From: Paenibacillus terrae
GTDB lineage: Bacteria > Bacillota > Bacilli > Paenibacillales > Paenibacillaceae
Length of the DNA stretch: 34,132 nt
Direction of reading: 5' to 3'
Assembly: GCF_005217525.1 (NCBI RefSeq)
Contig: NZ_PNXQ01000012.1
Span: forward strand, 548,080 to 582,211
Part shown: positions 8,731 through 17,358 of the stretch, one piece after another
Layout: each line of letters begins with the position of its first letter
Position numbering within the stretch: the first letter of the stretch is position 1
Notes under the pieces: model-generated
Database searches by the model: none
What the model saw: only the letters and a program-made list of their open reading frames with translations
Told to the model about the DNA's origin: nothing
Program-made: the position numbers and the translations under genes

Positions 8731-9459
8731 ATGAGTGGCTTTTATCGGATGATGTCTGGACGAAGATTTGCTGCACACGAAAAAGCCGGGTCTGCCGGGC
8801 ACGAGAATAACAAGCGTCCAGAGACGGATGCTGTGCCGAATGGACAGCCGGAGAGAGAAGAGATGCGGGGAGGCGCCATTGTTGGCGTGGCCTTGCGTAC
8901 CTCGGTATTGATGATCCTCCTGTGCGGCCTCGCTTATCCGCTGGTTAGCACGGGCGTGGCACAGGTATTGTTTCCGCAGCAGGCGAATGGCAGTATGCTT
9001 CGTAATGCGGAGGGTCAGGTAGTCGGCTCCGAGCTGATCGGGCAGTCTTTTGCGAATCCGGCGTTTTTTCAGGGGCGGATATCGAGCATTGATTATAATG
9101 GGGCCGGTTCAGGCTCCAGTAACTACGCACCGTCCAATCCGGCCTTGATACAGCGGGTCAAGGATTCCATAGCGGATTGGCAGAAAAATAATCCGGATGT
9201 ACCGATCAGTCAGGTTCCGGTGGACCTGATTACGAACTCCGGCTCCGGTCTGGACCCGCATATCTCGCCGCAGGCGGCACAGGTTCAAATCCCGCGTATT
9301 AGCGGCTTGACGGGTATTGCGCAGGATAAGCTGAAGGCACTGGTGCAGGAGCAGACCGAAGGCCGTAGTGCCGGAGTGTTCGGTGAGCCACGTGTGAACG
9401 TGCTCAAGCTGAACCTCGCGCTTGAAGCCCAAACGCAGGCCCAGCCTGCCAAGCGGTAA
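8731..9459 (+). CDS. kdpC: KdpC, periplasmic-side subunit with a long N-terminal extension
   Basis: A 242-residue KdpC from ATG 8731, which follows AAAGGGTGAG; an upstream in-frame ATG (8707) has no ribosome site. The usual KdpC begins just before its single membrane helix, here GGAIVGVALRTSVLMILLCG (about residues 46-65). The first 45 residues are an added hydrophilic segment rich in R, E and N. The conserved GQSFANPAFFQGR and SGLDPHISP...AQVQIPRI motifs are present. KdpC is thought to raise nucleotide affinity of KdpB. A start at the internal ATG 8863 would give a standard-length KdpC, but the site before it is poorly spaced. Confidence 0.95.
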   Translation: MSGFYRMMSGRRFAAHEKAGSAGHENNKRPETDAVPNGQPEREEMRGGAIVGVALRTSVLMILLCGLAYPLVSTGVAQVLFPQQANGSMLRNAEGQVVGSELIGQSFANPAFFQGRISSIDYNGAGSGSSNYAPSNPALIQRVKDSIADWQKNNPDVPISQVPVDLITNSGSGLDPHISPQAAQVQIPRISGLTGIAQDKLKALVQEQTEGRSAGVFGEPRVNVLKLNLALEAQTQAQPAKR

Positions 9460-9484
9460 GTCTAGAGGTTGGAATAGAGTGATC

Positions 9485-9532
9485 AAAAAAAGGTATCCCG
9501 CAGCCAATTGGGCTAGTGAGATACCTTTTTCT
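9485..9532. terminator. Bidirectional terminator between kdpC and mntH
   Basis: Stem AAAAAAGGTATC / GATACCTTTTT with inner CAGCC/GGGCT pairing. A and T runs flank both sides, suiting the convergent kdp and mntH transcripts. Confidence 0.88.
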
Positions 9533-9556
9533 TGATTTTAAAGTGTTGCTTATCTC

Positions 9557-10879
9557 TCAATGACCTGAAATGGTTTGAATGATAAGCACCACATTCAAAA
9601 CAATGATGACGGCCGTCACGATCCAGGTTAATACTTTTTGCCATGTTTTGTTCGCAAACTCACCCATACGCTTTTTGTCGCTGGTGAAAATCAGCAACGG
9701 GATGATGGCAAAGGGAAGCTGGATGGACAGAATAACCTGACTTAGGACCAGCAGCTCTTCGGCACCTTTTTCACCCGCGATAGCTGTAACGATTACCGCT
9801 GGAATGATAGCAATGAGTCGGGTTACGAGACGACGCAGCCAAGGCGCGAGACGAAGGCTGAGAAAGCCCTCCATGACGATTTGCCCCGCTAAGGTACCGG
9901 TTACGGTTGAATTCTGACCGGAAGCGAGCAGCGCCACCCCGAATAGGATACTCGCGAGTGTGGTTCCGAGCAATGGCGACAGCAGATAGTAAGCATCACT
10001 GATTTCCGCCACATCGGTTTTTCCAGCGGTATGGAACACGGCTGCGGCCACGATCAGAATGGCGGCATTGATAAACAGGGCGAACATGAGCGCTATACTC
10101 GAATCCCATGTGGCGAATTTGATAGCCTCCCGTTTGCCTGCTGACGTCTGCTCGAATTTACGAGTTTGTACGATGGACGAATGCAGGTACAGGTTATGGG
10201 GCATTACGGTAGCGCCCATGATACCGATGGCGATATACAACATGCTTGGATTGGTCAAAATTTGCGAGTCTGGCACAAAGCCACCTAACACGCCGCTCCA
10301 TTCCGGCTGGGCTAAAATGAGATTGATGCCAAAGCAGCCGGCAATCGTGGCCATTAGTACAATGACCAGCGTTTCCAAAGCACGAAAACCTTTGTTTTGC
10401 AGTAATAAAATGAGCATGACATCGAAGGCAGTAATCAGGACACCATACAATAGCGGTATGCCGAACAGCAGCTTTAGTGCAATGGCTGAACCGATGACCT
10501 CGGCCAAATCCATGGCTGCAATAGCGATTTCGCATAGAAGCCATAAGCCGATCGCAACCGGGCGACTGTAGGCTTCACGGCACATTTGAGCCAAATCTTT
10601 ACCTGTAGCAATGCCTAGCTTGCCGGATAAGGCCTGCAGCAAGATGGCCATTAGATTAGAGATCAGAATGACACTGAGCAGTGTATAGCCAAATTGCGAT
10701 CCGCCCGCAATGTCTGTGGCCCAGTTGCCGGGGTCCATATAGCCGACAGCGACCATATAGCCGGGTCCGGCAAAGGCGAGGAATTTCCGAAACCACGTGC
10801 CGTCCTTCGGGACGTTCAAGGAACGATTCACTTCCGCTAGTGAAGCGATTTCCGCCAAGTTACCTTTTGTATTTTCCAT
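9557..10879 (-). CDS. mntH: MntH, NRAMP-family manganese/divalent metal transporter
   Basis: A 440-residue proton-coupled Mn2+ importer of the NRAMP family with about eleven membrane helices. The metal-binding motif of helix 1 is [14 protein letters not shown], and the helix 6 motif [13 protein letters not shown] is intact. Start ATG 10879 is chosen because AAGGTG lies 6 nt upstream; the frame is open 46 residues further, but that stretch covers the promoter. A sigma-A promoter lies upstream with a sequence matching half of an MntR box. It sits between kdp and ohr and opposes both kdpC (convergent) and ohr (divergent). Confidence 0.96.
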   Translation of the reverse strand: MENTKGNLAEIASLAEVNRSLNVPKDGTWFRKFLAFAGPGYMVAVGYMDPGNWATDIAGGSQFGYTLLSVILISNLMAILLQALSGKLGIATGKDLAQMCREAYSRPVAIGLWLLCEIAIAAMDLAEVIGSAIALKLLFGIPLLYGVLITAFDVMLILLLQNKGFRALETLVIVLMATIAGCFGINLILAQPEWSGVLGGFVPDSQILTNPSMLYIAIGIMGATVMPHNLYLHSSIVQTRKFEQTSAGKREAIKFATWDSSIALMFALFINAAILIVAAAVFHTAGKTDVAEISDAYYLLSPLLGTTLASILFGVALLASGQNSTVTGTLAGQIVMEGFLSLRLAPWLRRLVTRLIAIIPAVIVTAIAGEKGAEELLVLSQVILSIQLPFAIIPLLIFTSDKKRMGEFANKTWQKVLTWIVTAVIIVLNVVLIIQTISGH

Positions 10880-10927
10880 ACGCTTCACCTTCTTTATCAT
10901 GTTGAAATATATTATTAGTGTCATAAT

Positions 10928-10942
10928 GATTGCCTTATCCAT
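10928..10942 (-). promoter_or_regulatory. Possible MntR half-site at mntH
   Basis: The plus-strand word TTGCCTTA just downstream of the -10 equals the left half of the Bacillus subtilis MntR box; the right half is not conserved. Its place over the transcription start would suit repression by Mn-bound MntR. Confidence 0.4.
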
Positions 10943-10970
10943 ATTGTACACCCACAATAGTCTTTGTCTA
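10943..10970 (-). promoter_or_regulatory. mntH promoter
   Basis: On the minus strand -35 TAGACA (10965-10970), a 16-bp spacer and -10 TACAAT (10943-10948), each 5 of 6 to consensus. Confidence 0.7.
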
Positions 10971-11117
10971 GTACAACTTTTATGTGGCCAAGCAAAAAAT
11001 CCTGTTTTATGATTCATTTTGAGTGGTTCGTTTAAAATACATACAAGAAGGAAATCATCATTAACATGACGATGATCCTGGCAGAATGTGAATCATATAA
11101 GAAGGAGATGGGAAATC

Positions 11118-11537
11118 ATGGAAGCATTATACACAGCATCAGCAACGGTACATGGTGGAAGAGACGGTTATGTCGCTTCATCGGACGGAGTTTTAAAGCA
11201 TAAACTCAGTACGCCGAAGGAACTGGGTGGCGCAGGTGGAGAGGCTACGAATCCGGAGCAATTGTTTGCGGCAGGCTATGGCGCCTGTTATGAGAGCGCA
11301 CTGGCCAATGTTGCTCGCAAGGCCAAGGTAAAAGTGGACAACGTTGAGGTAACCAGCCATGTGTCCATCGGTAAAGACCCGAGCGACGGCGGCTTCCAAT
11401 TGGCGGTGCGTCTGGACGTGAAAATACCGGGGATTGAACGTTCACAGGCAGAAGATTTGGCGCGTCAAGCGCATGATTTTTGTCCGTATTCCAAAGCGAC
11501 TCGCGGCAATATTGATGTTGAGCTGAATGTCCTTTGA
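11118..11537 (+). CDS. ohr: Ohr, organic hydroperoxide resistance protein
   Basis: A 139-residue OsmC/Ohr-family thiol peroxidase that reduces organic and fatty-acid hydroperoxides in the cytoplasm with lipoylated partner proteins. Catalytic Cys57 (AAGYGACYES) and Cys122 (HDFCPYSKATRGN) are both present. The N-terminal SATVHGGRDG and the NPEQLFAAGY motif are typical of Ohr rather than OsmC. Start ATG 11118 follows AGAAGGAGATGGG. It is single-gene, with a terminator 28 nt downstream. No OhrR gene is adjacent. Confidence 0.95.
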   Translation: MEALYTASATVHGGRDGYVASSDGVLKHKLSTPKELGGAGGEATNPEQLFAAGYGACYESALANVARKAKVKVDNVEVTSHVSIGKDPSDGGFQLAVRLDVKIPGIERSQAEDLARQAHDFCPYSKATRGNIDVELNVL

Positions 11538-11564
11538 GCGGGAAGCACATTATCTCTACGCTCC

Positions 11565-11589
11565 AGCCGCCGATTCATCGGCGGCTTTT
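11565..11589 (+). terminator. Terminator of ohr
   Basis: Stem AGCCGCCGAT / ATCGGCGGCT followed by TTTT. Confidence 0.9.
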
Positions 11590-11712
11590 GCATATAGACC
11601 TTGATTCGCCGAGATCCGCTCCCATTTGACATCATCGCCAAAATTCATTAAGATGGCTTAGGTGATTCTGGTCATCAGGTACGAAACAAATTTGAAAAAT
11701 ACGGGTGATATG

Positions 11713-11988
11713 ATGTCTTACAGACCGAATATTGTTAATTTCACGCTGGCTGGCAGCAACGAAAAAGAAGGGCTTTATGAGTTTAAAATGAGTTTGGCCG
11801 ATGGAACGGAGTGCCGCGTTTTTTCTCAACGTAATCCGGAGTGGATCTTGACGAATATCAGTCGATTGCTAACGACGCCTTGCCCGGTATGTCATAAGGA
11901 TTTTATCTGTAAGTGTATGGATAAGTTCCATGATGAGTTTTTAGAGCAAATTAAATCAAAACAGCTGTTTGAGAAAGCATTGAGCTAG
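11713..11988 (+). CDS. Small protein with CPVCH...CKC cluster
   Basis: A 91-residue protein starting at one of two adjacent ATGs (11710/11713) behind a weak GGGTG. The N-terminal half is beta-rich (NIVNFTLAGSNEKEGLYEFK). Near the C-terminus four cysteines lie in TTPCPVCHKDFICKCMDKF, a likely zinc site. I do not recognise the family. It stands alone between ohr and the DCC gene with its own terminator. Confidence 0.65.
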   Translation: MSYRPNIVNFTLAGSNEKEGLYEFKMSLADGTECRVFSQRNPEWILTNISRLLTTPCPVCHKDFICKCMDKFHDEFLEQIKSKQLFEKALS

Positions 11989-12023
11989 TTCTCAAAACAG
12001 GTAAAAGCCTATACATTGTTAAA

Positions 12024-12055
12024 CAAGCGTCGGATGATTTCGGCGTTTTTTTGTT
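12024..12055 (+). terminator. Terminator after the CPVC protein gene
   Basis: Imperfect stem AAGCGTCGGA / TTCGGCGTTT (G-T pairs) with a run of T7. Confidence 0.65.
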
Positions 12056-12080
12056 TATTTCCTGGAGGTGAAATGCATTT

Positions 12081-12521
12081 ATGAAGCAATCTGACGATGC
12101 TTATCAAAATCCTTCTCAGCAAGATTATTTAATTGTGTTGGTGGATGGTGTATGCCATTTTTGTCAGGGGGCGGCCCGCTTCATTATTAAGCGTGACCCG
12201 AAGGGGACGTTTCATTTTGGTTCCTTGCAATCCGAGCAGGGACAAAAGCTATTGCGTGCAGGAGGATTGTCAACGGATAAGCTGGATACGTTCGTACTCA
12301 TTGAAGGCGGTATGTATTACACGAGGTCAACCGCAGCTCTGCGGATTGCCAGACGTCTTCGTTTTCCATATCCGCTGGCCTATGTCTTCATCCTCGTCCC
12401 CCGCTTTATACGCAATGCAGTCTATAGCTGGGTGGCACGTAACCGATACCGCTGGTTTGGCAAGGATGAGGAGGATCAATGTCAGATCCCCCCACCAGAG
12501 ATGAGGCAACGATTTTTTTAA
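12081..12521 (+). CDS. DCC-family thiol-disulfide oxidoreductase
   Basis: A 146-residue DUF393/DCC protein (YuxK-like). The naming motif is LIVLVDGVCHFCQGAARFI with Cys25 and Cys28 as a thioredoxin-like CxxC. FHFGSLQSEQGQKLL and the late YSWVARNRYRWFGK are also typical. The role is presumed to be thiol-disulfide exchange; substrates are not known. Start ATG lies behind GGAGGTGA. It converges with the next gene with only four bases between stop codons. Confidence 0.88.
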   Translation: MKQSDDAYQNPSQQDYLIVLVDGVCHFCQGAARFIIKRDPKGTFHFGSLQSEQGQKLLRAGGLSTDKLDTFVLIEGGMYYTRSTAALRIARRLRFPYPLAYVFILVPRFIRNAVYSWVARNRYRWFGKDEEDQCQIPPPEMRQRFF

Positions 12522-12525
12522 CTGT

Positions 12526-13335
12526 TCAGGATTCAGGTTTCGGAGGAGCAGCTTCCTTATTAGCGCCCTTTTTGGAGCGATGACGACGGATCAGCCATAT
12601 CACAATTGCCGTAATCAGGATCAGGCCCGCAACGGCTACATATATGATATGACGCACATTGGGTACGTTGACGGATAGCTTTAGCTCATTAGGCTCTAAT
12701 GGGGCAATGTCCCAATGTAGTGTCTTCCCGTCTGCCGATACACTGTCGGCATTGCTCGCAGCGGGCTGGATCGGTAAGGACAGGCTAAAATTAAGATCAA
12801 GCTGCCGCTCCAGTATTTTGCGTGCGAACACATTCATTTGCTCCAATTTGTCACTCAGTCCCCGAGCTTCTTCAGGAAGCATTCGTGGCAGATCGAGCTT
12901 CATCGTAAGATCATAGTTAGTTGTGAAAAAATGTGGGGTCACAGCGCGTTTAAATTCTAATCCCTCAGGTAGATTTAGACCCTGATTGGGATTTTTTCCG
13001 CTTGCACTCCAATCTCCTTGATAGTGCCCCTTGATTTGATAACCCTTTCTTCCCTGCTCAGATAGTGGCTGAACATTTAGATTGTTGTTATGAATCCGCT
13101 TGGCCAAGCGGTCCAGCAGTCCTGGATTATCCAGCATCACTAGCGTCTGATTGTTTACACTGAACGAAGCATCCATATCCACACTTTGGTCCAGATGAAC
13201 ATCTACATGGACGTCCCCCCGTGCACAGGAAGTGAGAGGGATCAGACAGCACAGCAGCACAAAAATGAGCAGCATTTTCCGTGTTCGATGTTGTTGATGT
13301 TTGTCCCGGTAAGGGTCGTACCCTGTTTGCTCCAT
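12526..13335 (-). CDS. DUF3153-like membrane-anchored lipoprotein
   Basis: A 269-residue protein with an N-terminal signal (KMLLIFVLLCCLIPLTSC) ending in a lipobox LTSC, an extracellular domain, and a C-terminal helix (IIYVAVAGLILITAIVIWLI) followed by a basic tail. This layout, the DVHVDVHLDQSVDMDASF start and WDIAPLEPNEL match the LppM/DUF3153 family. It is probably attached at the cell surface by both lipid and helix. The start ATG 13335 follows AAGGTGA. Function is unknown. Confidence 0.78.
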   Translation of the reverse strand: MEQTGYDPYRDKHQQHRTRKMLLIFVLLCCLIPLTSCARGDVHVDVHLDQSVDMDASFSVNNQTLVMLDNPGLLDRLAKRIHNNNLNVQPLSEQGRKGYQIKGHYQGDWSASGKNPNQGLNLPEGLEFKRAVTPHFFTTNYDLTMKLDLPRMLPEEARGLSDKLEQMNVFARKILERQLDLNFSLSLPIQPAASNADSVSADGKTLHWDIAPLEPNELKLSVNVPNVRHIIYVAVAGLILITAIVIWLIRRHRSKKGANKEAAPPKPES

Positions 13336-13451
13336 GATCTTCACCTTCTTTATATATGTTCTTTCATTTAACGATTGGATATCTTCTATATATTACACAT
13401 TCGGAGAGCTAAAATCGAACGAACTGACAGGATAAATAGATTTTTATATTT

Positions 13452-13477
13452 AAAATGTTTCCTTAGGGAAACATTTT
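13452..13477 (+). promoter_or_regulatory. Perfect inverted-repeat operator ahead of mntABCD
   Basis: AAAATGTTTCC / GGAAACATTTT around the centre TTAG: a perfect 11-bp inverted repeat about 95 bp before the metal-binding lipoprotein gene. Its TTTCCTTAGGGAAAC core is close to the MntR box style of Bacilli (TTTGCCTTAAGGAAAC), so I read it as a DtxR/MntR-family operator. A possible -10 (TATACT, 13482-13487) directly follows it. The regulator is not in the window. Confidence 0.78.
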
Positions 13478-13571
13478 AGTGTATACTCTAAAATATAGTA
13501 TTAGGAAAAAATAATTGACATCATGAAATAGTTTGTCCCAAATACATATAAATAGAGGAGGATGTTGAAAC

Positions 13572-14543
13572 ATGAATAAACGGTTTAAGGCGGCTGTACC
13601 GCGTCGGGCTTTGATCGCAGGAACATTGTTCCTGGTTTTAGTTGCAGCAAGTGCATGCACTGATGGTAAGAGGGCGGAGCAGGGAGCTGCCGGGGAGGCG
13701 GGGCAAAAAATAAAGGCCACAGCTACTATTGGCATGATTTCTGATATCGTCGGCAGGGTAGGCGGTAATCATGTGGAGATCACAGGCATTATGAGATCAG
13801 GCGTTGACCCGCATTTGTACAAGGCTTCTCAGGGAGATATGCGCAAACTGGATCAGGCAGATATTATTTTTTATAACGGGTTGCATCTGGAAGGGAAAAT
13901 GCAGGACATTTTGGAGAAGATCGGTAAGCAAAAGCCTGTCGTACCTGTGTCCAAAAATATAGCTCAGGATCAGTTGCGCTCAGGTAGCCCGGAAATGGGG
14001 TCGGACCATGATCCGCATATCTGGTTTAACGTACAAAACTGGATGTCTGCGGTAGCAACCGTCAGAGATGAATTGTCGACGCTGGATGCTGCTCATGCGG
14101 AGGATTATAAGGCGAATGCAGAAGCTTATCTCGCTGAACTGCGGAAGCTGGATGATTACACGAGGGAGCAGATTGCCAGCATACCGGAAGCCCAGCGCGT
14201 GCTCGTCACGGCCCATGATGCTTTTGGCTATTTCGGAGATGCCTACGGCATTCAAGTGAAAGGGCTTCAAGGAATGAGTACAGAATCAGAAGCGGGCTCT
14301 CAGGATGTGACCAAGCTGCGTGATTATTTGGTTGGACATAAAATCAAGGCTATATTCGTAGAATCCAGCGTTCCGAGAAAGGCCATAGATGCGGTCATTC
14401 AGGGAGCGGCTCAACAGGGGCATACGATCAAGATTGGCGGGGAGCTGTATTCGGATGCGATGGGTGAAGAAGGCACGGAAGACGGTACGTATATTGGAAT
14501 GGTCAAGCATAACGTCAATACGATTGTTAAAGCTCTTAATTAA
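13572..14543 (+). CDS. mntA: Metal-binding lipoprotein of the Mn/Zn ABC transporter
   Basis: A 323-residue cluster A-I (TroA/PsaA/ZnuA) solute-binding protein, lipid-anchored at Cys29 (LVAASAC). Probable metal ligands are His81 (GVDPHLYKAS), His149 (DHDPHIWFN), His215 (LVTAHDAFGYF) and Asp295 (LYSDAMG). The third position is His, as in TroA and ZnuA, not Glu as in PsaA, so metal choice between Mn and Zn is not decided by the ligands alone. No His-rich loop typical of ZnuA is seen, and the operator looks MntR-like, which favours Mn. It heads a four-gene operon. Confidence 0.93.
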   Translation: MNKRFKAAVPRRALIAGTLFLVLVAASACTDGKRAEQGAAGEAGQKIKATATIGMISDIVGRVGGNHVEITGIMRSGVDPHLYKASQGDMRKLDQADIIFYNGLHLEGKMQDILEKIGKQKPVVPVSKNIAQDQLRSGSPEMGSDHDPHIWFNVQNWMSAVATVRDELSTLDAAHAEDYKANAEAYLAELRKLDDYTREQIASIPEAQRVLVTAHDAFGYFGDAYGIQVKGLQGMSTESEAGSQDVTKLRDYLVGHKIKAIFVESSVPRKAIDAVIQGAAQQGHTIKIGGELYSDAMGEEGTEDGTYIGMVKHNVNTIVKALN

Positions 14544-14558
14544 AGGAGGAGGAAACAT

Positions 14559-15323
14559 ATGAGGCATTCACCGCTTGTGGTTCATGATTTATCTGTAGCT
14601 TATCAAAAAAAGCCCGTTCTGCTTGACGTTTCCTTCGAGGTGCCGGAGGGCAAGCTGATTGGTATTATCGGTCCAAACGGGGCCGGAAAGTCCACGCTGA
14701 TCAAGGCTGCGCTGGGACTAATACCGAAGCTCAGGGGTGAGGTGCTGGTTTACGGCAAGCCTTATAAACAGCAGCTACTCAAGGTTGGTTATGTGCCGCA
14801 ACGTGAGTCGGTAGATTGGGACTTTCCGACGAATGCGCTGGATGTGGTCATGATGGGACGATACGGCAGACTTGGCTGGTTCAAGCGGCCGGGAGCCGCT
14901 GATCGTCAGGCAGCGCTGGAGAGTCTGGACAAGGTGGGAATGAGCGACTATGCGGACAGGCAGATCAGTCAGTTATCTGGTGGGCAGCAGCAGCGTGTTT
15001 TTTTAGCCAGAGCACTTGCGCAGAATGCTCAGCTTTATTTTATGGATGAACCGTTTGTAGGTGTGGACGCAGCAACCGAAAAAGCCATTATTTCATTGCT
15101 CACAGACCTGAAGCGGCTAGGAAAAACCGTACTTGTCGTTCATCATGATTTGTCTACGGTCACAGATTATTTTGATCAGGTCATGCTGCTGAACGGGCAT
15201 CTGATGGCGTTCGGAGAGACGGCAGATATTTTCACCGAGGAAAATCTGCAACGTACATATGGCGGACGTCTGAGTATACTCAAAACAGGCCCGGATTCCG
15301 GCACGATACTCGGAGTGAGGTGA
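14559..15323 (+). CDS. mntB: ATP-binding protein of the Mn/Zn ABC transporter
   Basis: A 254-residue ABC ATPase. Walker A GPNGAGKST, Q-loop region VGYVPQRESVDWDFP (typical of the metal-chelate family), signature LSGGQQQR, Walker B LYFMDEP and the switch His in VVHHDLST are all present. The start follows AAAGGAGGAGG, 15 nt after mntA. It overlaps the next reading frame and energises the two permeases downstream. Confidence 0.95.
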   Translation: MRHSPLVVHDLSVAYQKKPVLLDVSFEVPEGKLIGIIGPNGAGKSTLIKAALGLIPKLRGEVLVYGKPYKQQLLKVGYVPQRESVDWDFPTNALDVVMMGRYGRLGWFKRPGAADRQAALESLDKVGMSDYADRQISQLSGGQQQRVFLARALAQNAQLYFMDEPFVGVDAATEKAIISLLTDLKRLGKTVLVVHHDLSTVTDYFDQVMLLNGHLMAFGETADIFTEENLQRTYGGRLSILKTGPDSGTILGVR

Positions 15324-15328
15324 GCGGT

Positions 15329-16258
15329 ATGACAAGCTTGGCTACGCTTTTGACCGATCCGAATATGCAGTGGATTTTGCTGGGCTGCATCTTGCTCGGT
15401 TTAAGCAGCGGCGTGATTGGCAGCTTTATGTATTTGCGCAAGCAGTCGCTTATGGGGGATGCTTTGGCACATGCGGCTTTGCCGGGGGTATGTGTAGCGT
15501 TTATGATAACGGGCACAAAATCCGTGTTTGGATTTATGATCGGGGCCGCCATTGCAGGCATTGTTGCGACCTTTGCCATCAGTGCGCTGACCCGGTACTC
15601 ACGAATCAAAAACGATTCGGCGATTGCAGCCGTGCTGTCTGTATTTTTCGGCTTTGGCATTATGCTCTTGACGGAAATCCAGCACAGTGGGGCGGGGAAT
15701 CAGAGCGGATTGGATAAGTTCCTGTTTGGTCAGGCAGCGGCGATGGTATTATCTGATGTCTACACGATGGCGACTATTTCGGTGGTGCTGATCGGGGTCT
15801 GTATACTGTTCTTCAAGGAATTTAAGCTGCTTAGCTTTGATCCCGGCTTTGCCCGTGGACTTGGTTTTCCCGCAGGTTTGCTGGATAAGCTGTTGATGCT
15901 GCTGATTGTTATTGCGGTGGTTGCCGGTATTCAGGCGGTGGGTGTCATCATGATGGCGGCCTTGTTGATTACACCCGCAGTGTCTGCAAGATACTGGACA
16001 GAGAAGCTGGGGATCATGGTGTGTCTGTCAGGCTTGTTTGGTGCTATAGCGGGCTTCGGTGGAACGGTCATTAGCTCTCTGGGGCAAAATCTGCCTACAG
16101 GGCCCTTGTGTGTGCTGTGTGCGACTGCCGTGTTCGGTGTGAGTCTGGTTTTTGCGCCGCAGCGCGGGTTAATTTCCAAGGCTATCGTTCGGTTGAACGC
16201 CAAAAAGAATCTGGAGCAGGCAGCCGCAACCCAGCCACGAAAGGAACGTGCCCTGTGA
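15329..16258 (+). CDS. mntC: Permease of the Mn/Zn ABC transporter (first)
   Basis: A 309-residue ABC-3 family membrane permease with eight to nine helices. The conserved LRKQSLMGDALAHAALPG and the late VGVIMMAALLITPAVSARYW motifs identify the family. Start ATG 15329 is favoured over GTG 15320 because GAGGTGAG lies just ahead. Its basic tail (RKERAL) overlaps the GTG start of the next gene. Confidence 0.94.
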   Translation: MTSLATLLTDPNMQWILLGCILLGLSSGVIGSFMYLRKQSLMGDALAHAALPGVCVAFMITGTKSVFGFMIGAAIAGIVATFAISALTRYSRIKNDSAIAAVLSVFFGFGIMLLTEIQHSGAGNQSGLDKFLFGQAAAMVLSDVYTMATISVVLIGVCILFFKEFKLLSFDPGFARGLGFPAGLLDKLLMLLIVIAVVAGIQAVGVIMMAALLITPAVSARYWTEKLGIMVCLSGLFGAIAGFGGTVISSLGQNLPTGPLCVLCATAVFGVSLVFAPQRGLISKAIVRLNAKKNLEQAAATQPRKERAL

Positions 16259-17142
16259 GTACATTTTACGTGATCTTGACTGGAATGTTAGTGGCAGGGG
16301 GATGCAGTATTGTCGGCTGTTTTCTCGTGCTTCGGAAAATGGCCATGATCGGTGATGCCATCAGCCATGCCGTGTTGCCGGGGATTGTCATTGCTTTTTT
16401 GATCAGCGGTTCCAGAGATTCGGTGTGGATGATGTTCGGTGCGGCGGTGTTGGGACTCCTGACGGTGTATCTGATTCAGTTGTTCCAGCAAAGCGGTCTG
16501 CAAAGTGACGCCGCCATTGGTGTGGTGTTTACAACATTGTTTGCCATAGGCGTTCTGCTGGTTAGCGTGTTTGCTTCCAATGTCCATCTGGATATGGATC
16601 ACGTGCTATATGGTGAGATTGCATATGTGCCATGGAATACGCTGGAGATAGCCGGCGTAGATGTCGGTCCGAGAGCGGTATGGATTACGGGTGCGATGTT
16701 TTTGATTAATTTGCTCGTGGTAGGTGTATTTTTTAAGCAATTTAAAATCACTTCCTTCGATCCTGCGCTGGCGGCTTCGGTAGGTATTCCGGTTGTTTTT
16801 TTTCACTATCTGCTTATGAGTCTCGTCTCGCTTACGACGGTGGCATCGTTTGAGAGCGTGGGTGCGATTCTGGTGGTAGGAATGCTCGTGGTACCGCCTC
16901 TTACGGCTTATCTGCTGACGGAGAAGTTATCCCGTATGATTGTGTACAGCGTCGGGTTGGGGGCGATCAGTTCGGTAGCAGGCTTTTACATAGCAAGTGT
17001 ACTGGATGCCTCTATTGCCGCATGTATGCTGTGTGTATCGGGTTTGCTGTTGCTGTTGGCCTTTCTCTTTTCCCCGTCCCATGGGGTGGTGTGGCAAAAG
17101 TTGTTCCAGCAACGAGGACTGGTTCGTGAAGACAGCAAGTAA
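16255..17142 (+). CDS. mntD: Permease of the Mn/Zn ABC transporter (second)
   Basis: A 295-residue ABC-3 permease, paralogous to the previous one (LRKMAMIGDAISHAVLPG; VGAILVVGMLVVPPLTAYLL). It starts at GTG 16255 in a GTGA overlap with the mntC stop, indicating coupling; longer upstream reading is only the mntC gene in another frame. Two distinct permeases with one ATPase match the MntABCD arrangement of Bacillus. It is the last gene of the operon. Confidence 0.93.
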   Translation: MSTFYVILTGMLVAGGCSIVGCFLVLRKMAMIGDAISHAVLPGIVIAFLISGSRDSVWMMFGAAVLGLLTVYLIQLFQQSGLQSDAAIGVVFTTLFAIGVLLVSVFASNVHLDMDHVLYGEIAYVPWNTLEIAGVDVGPRAVWITGAMFLINLLVVGVFFKQFKITSFDPALAASVGIPVVFFHYLLMSLVSLTTVASFESVGAILVVGMLVVPPLTAYLLTEKLSRMIVYSVGLGAISSVAGFYIASVLDASIAACMLCVSGLLLLLAFLFSPSHGVVWQKLFQQRGLVREDSK

Positions 17143-17358
17143 TTCGCAGAAAGCGTTCATCTATGAGTGCCTAAAATAGCGTGCAGACAGGTAGAAAATG
17201 CCTGAATGCGCGTTTTTTTGCGCGTATGCTGCCCTGTGTGACTTATTTTGCGCAAGCTGGAGTGGGTCGTCTTGAATTGTTGGGGACACGGGAGTACATT
17301 CATTACAGCGATACGAGAACGGACGGAACGATCTGTCACGTTGCAGGGAGGTACAAAG

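Noticed and set aside
17206..17227. Terminator after mntD
   Set aside because: ATGCGCG / CGCGTAT can pair, but the T run is in the loop, not after the stem. It is not a standard terminator, and its role is unclear.
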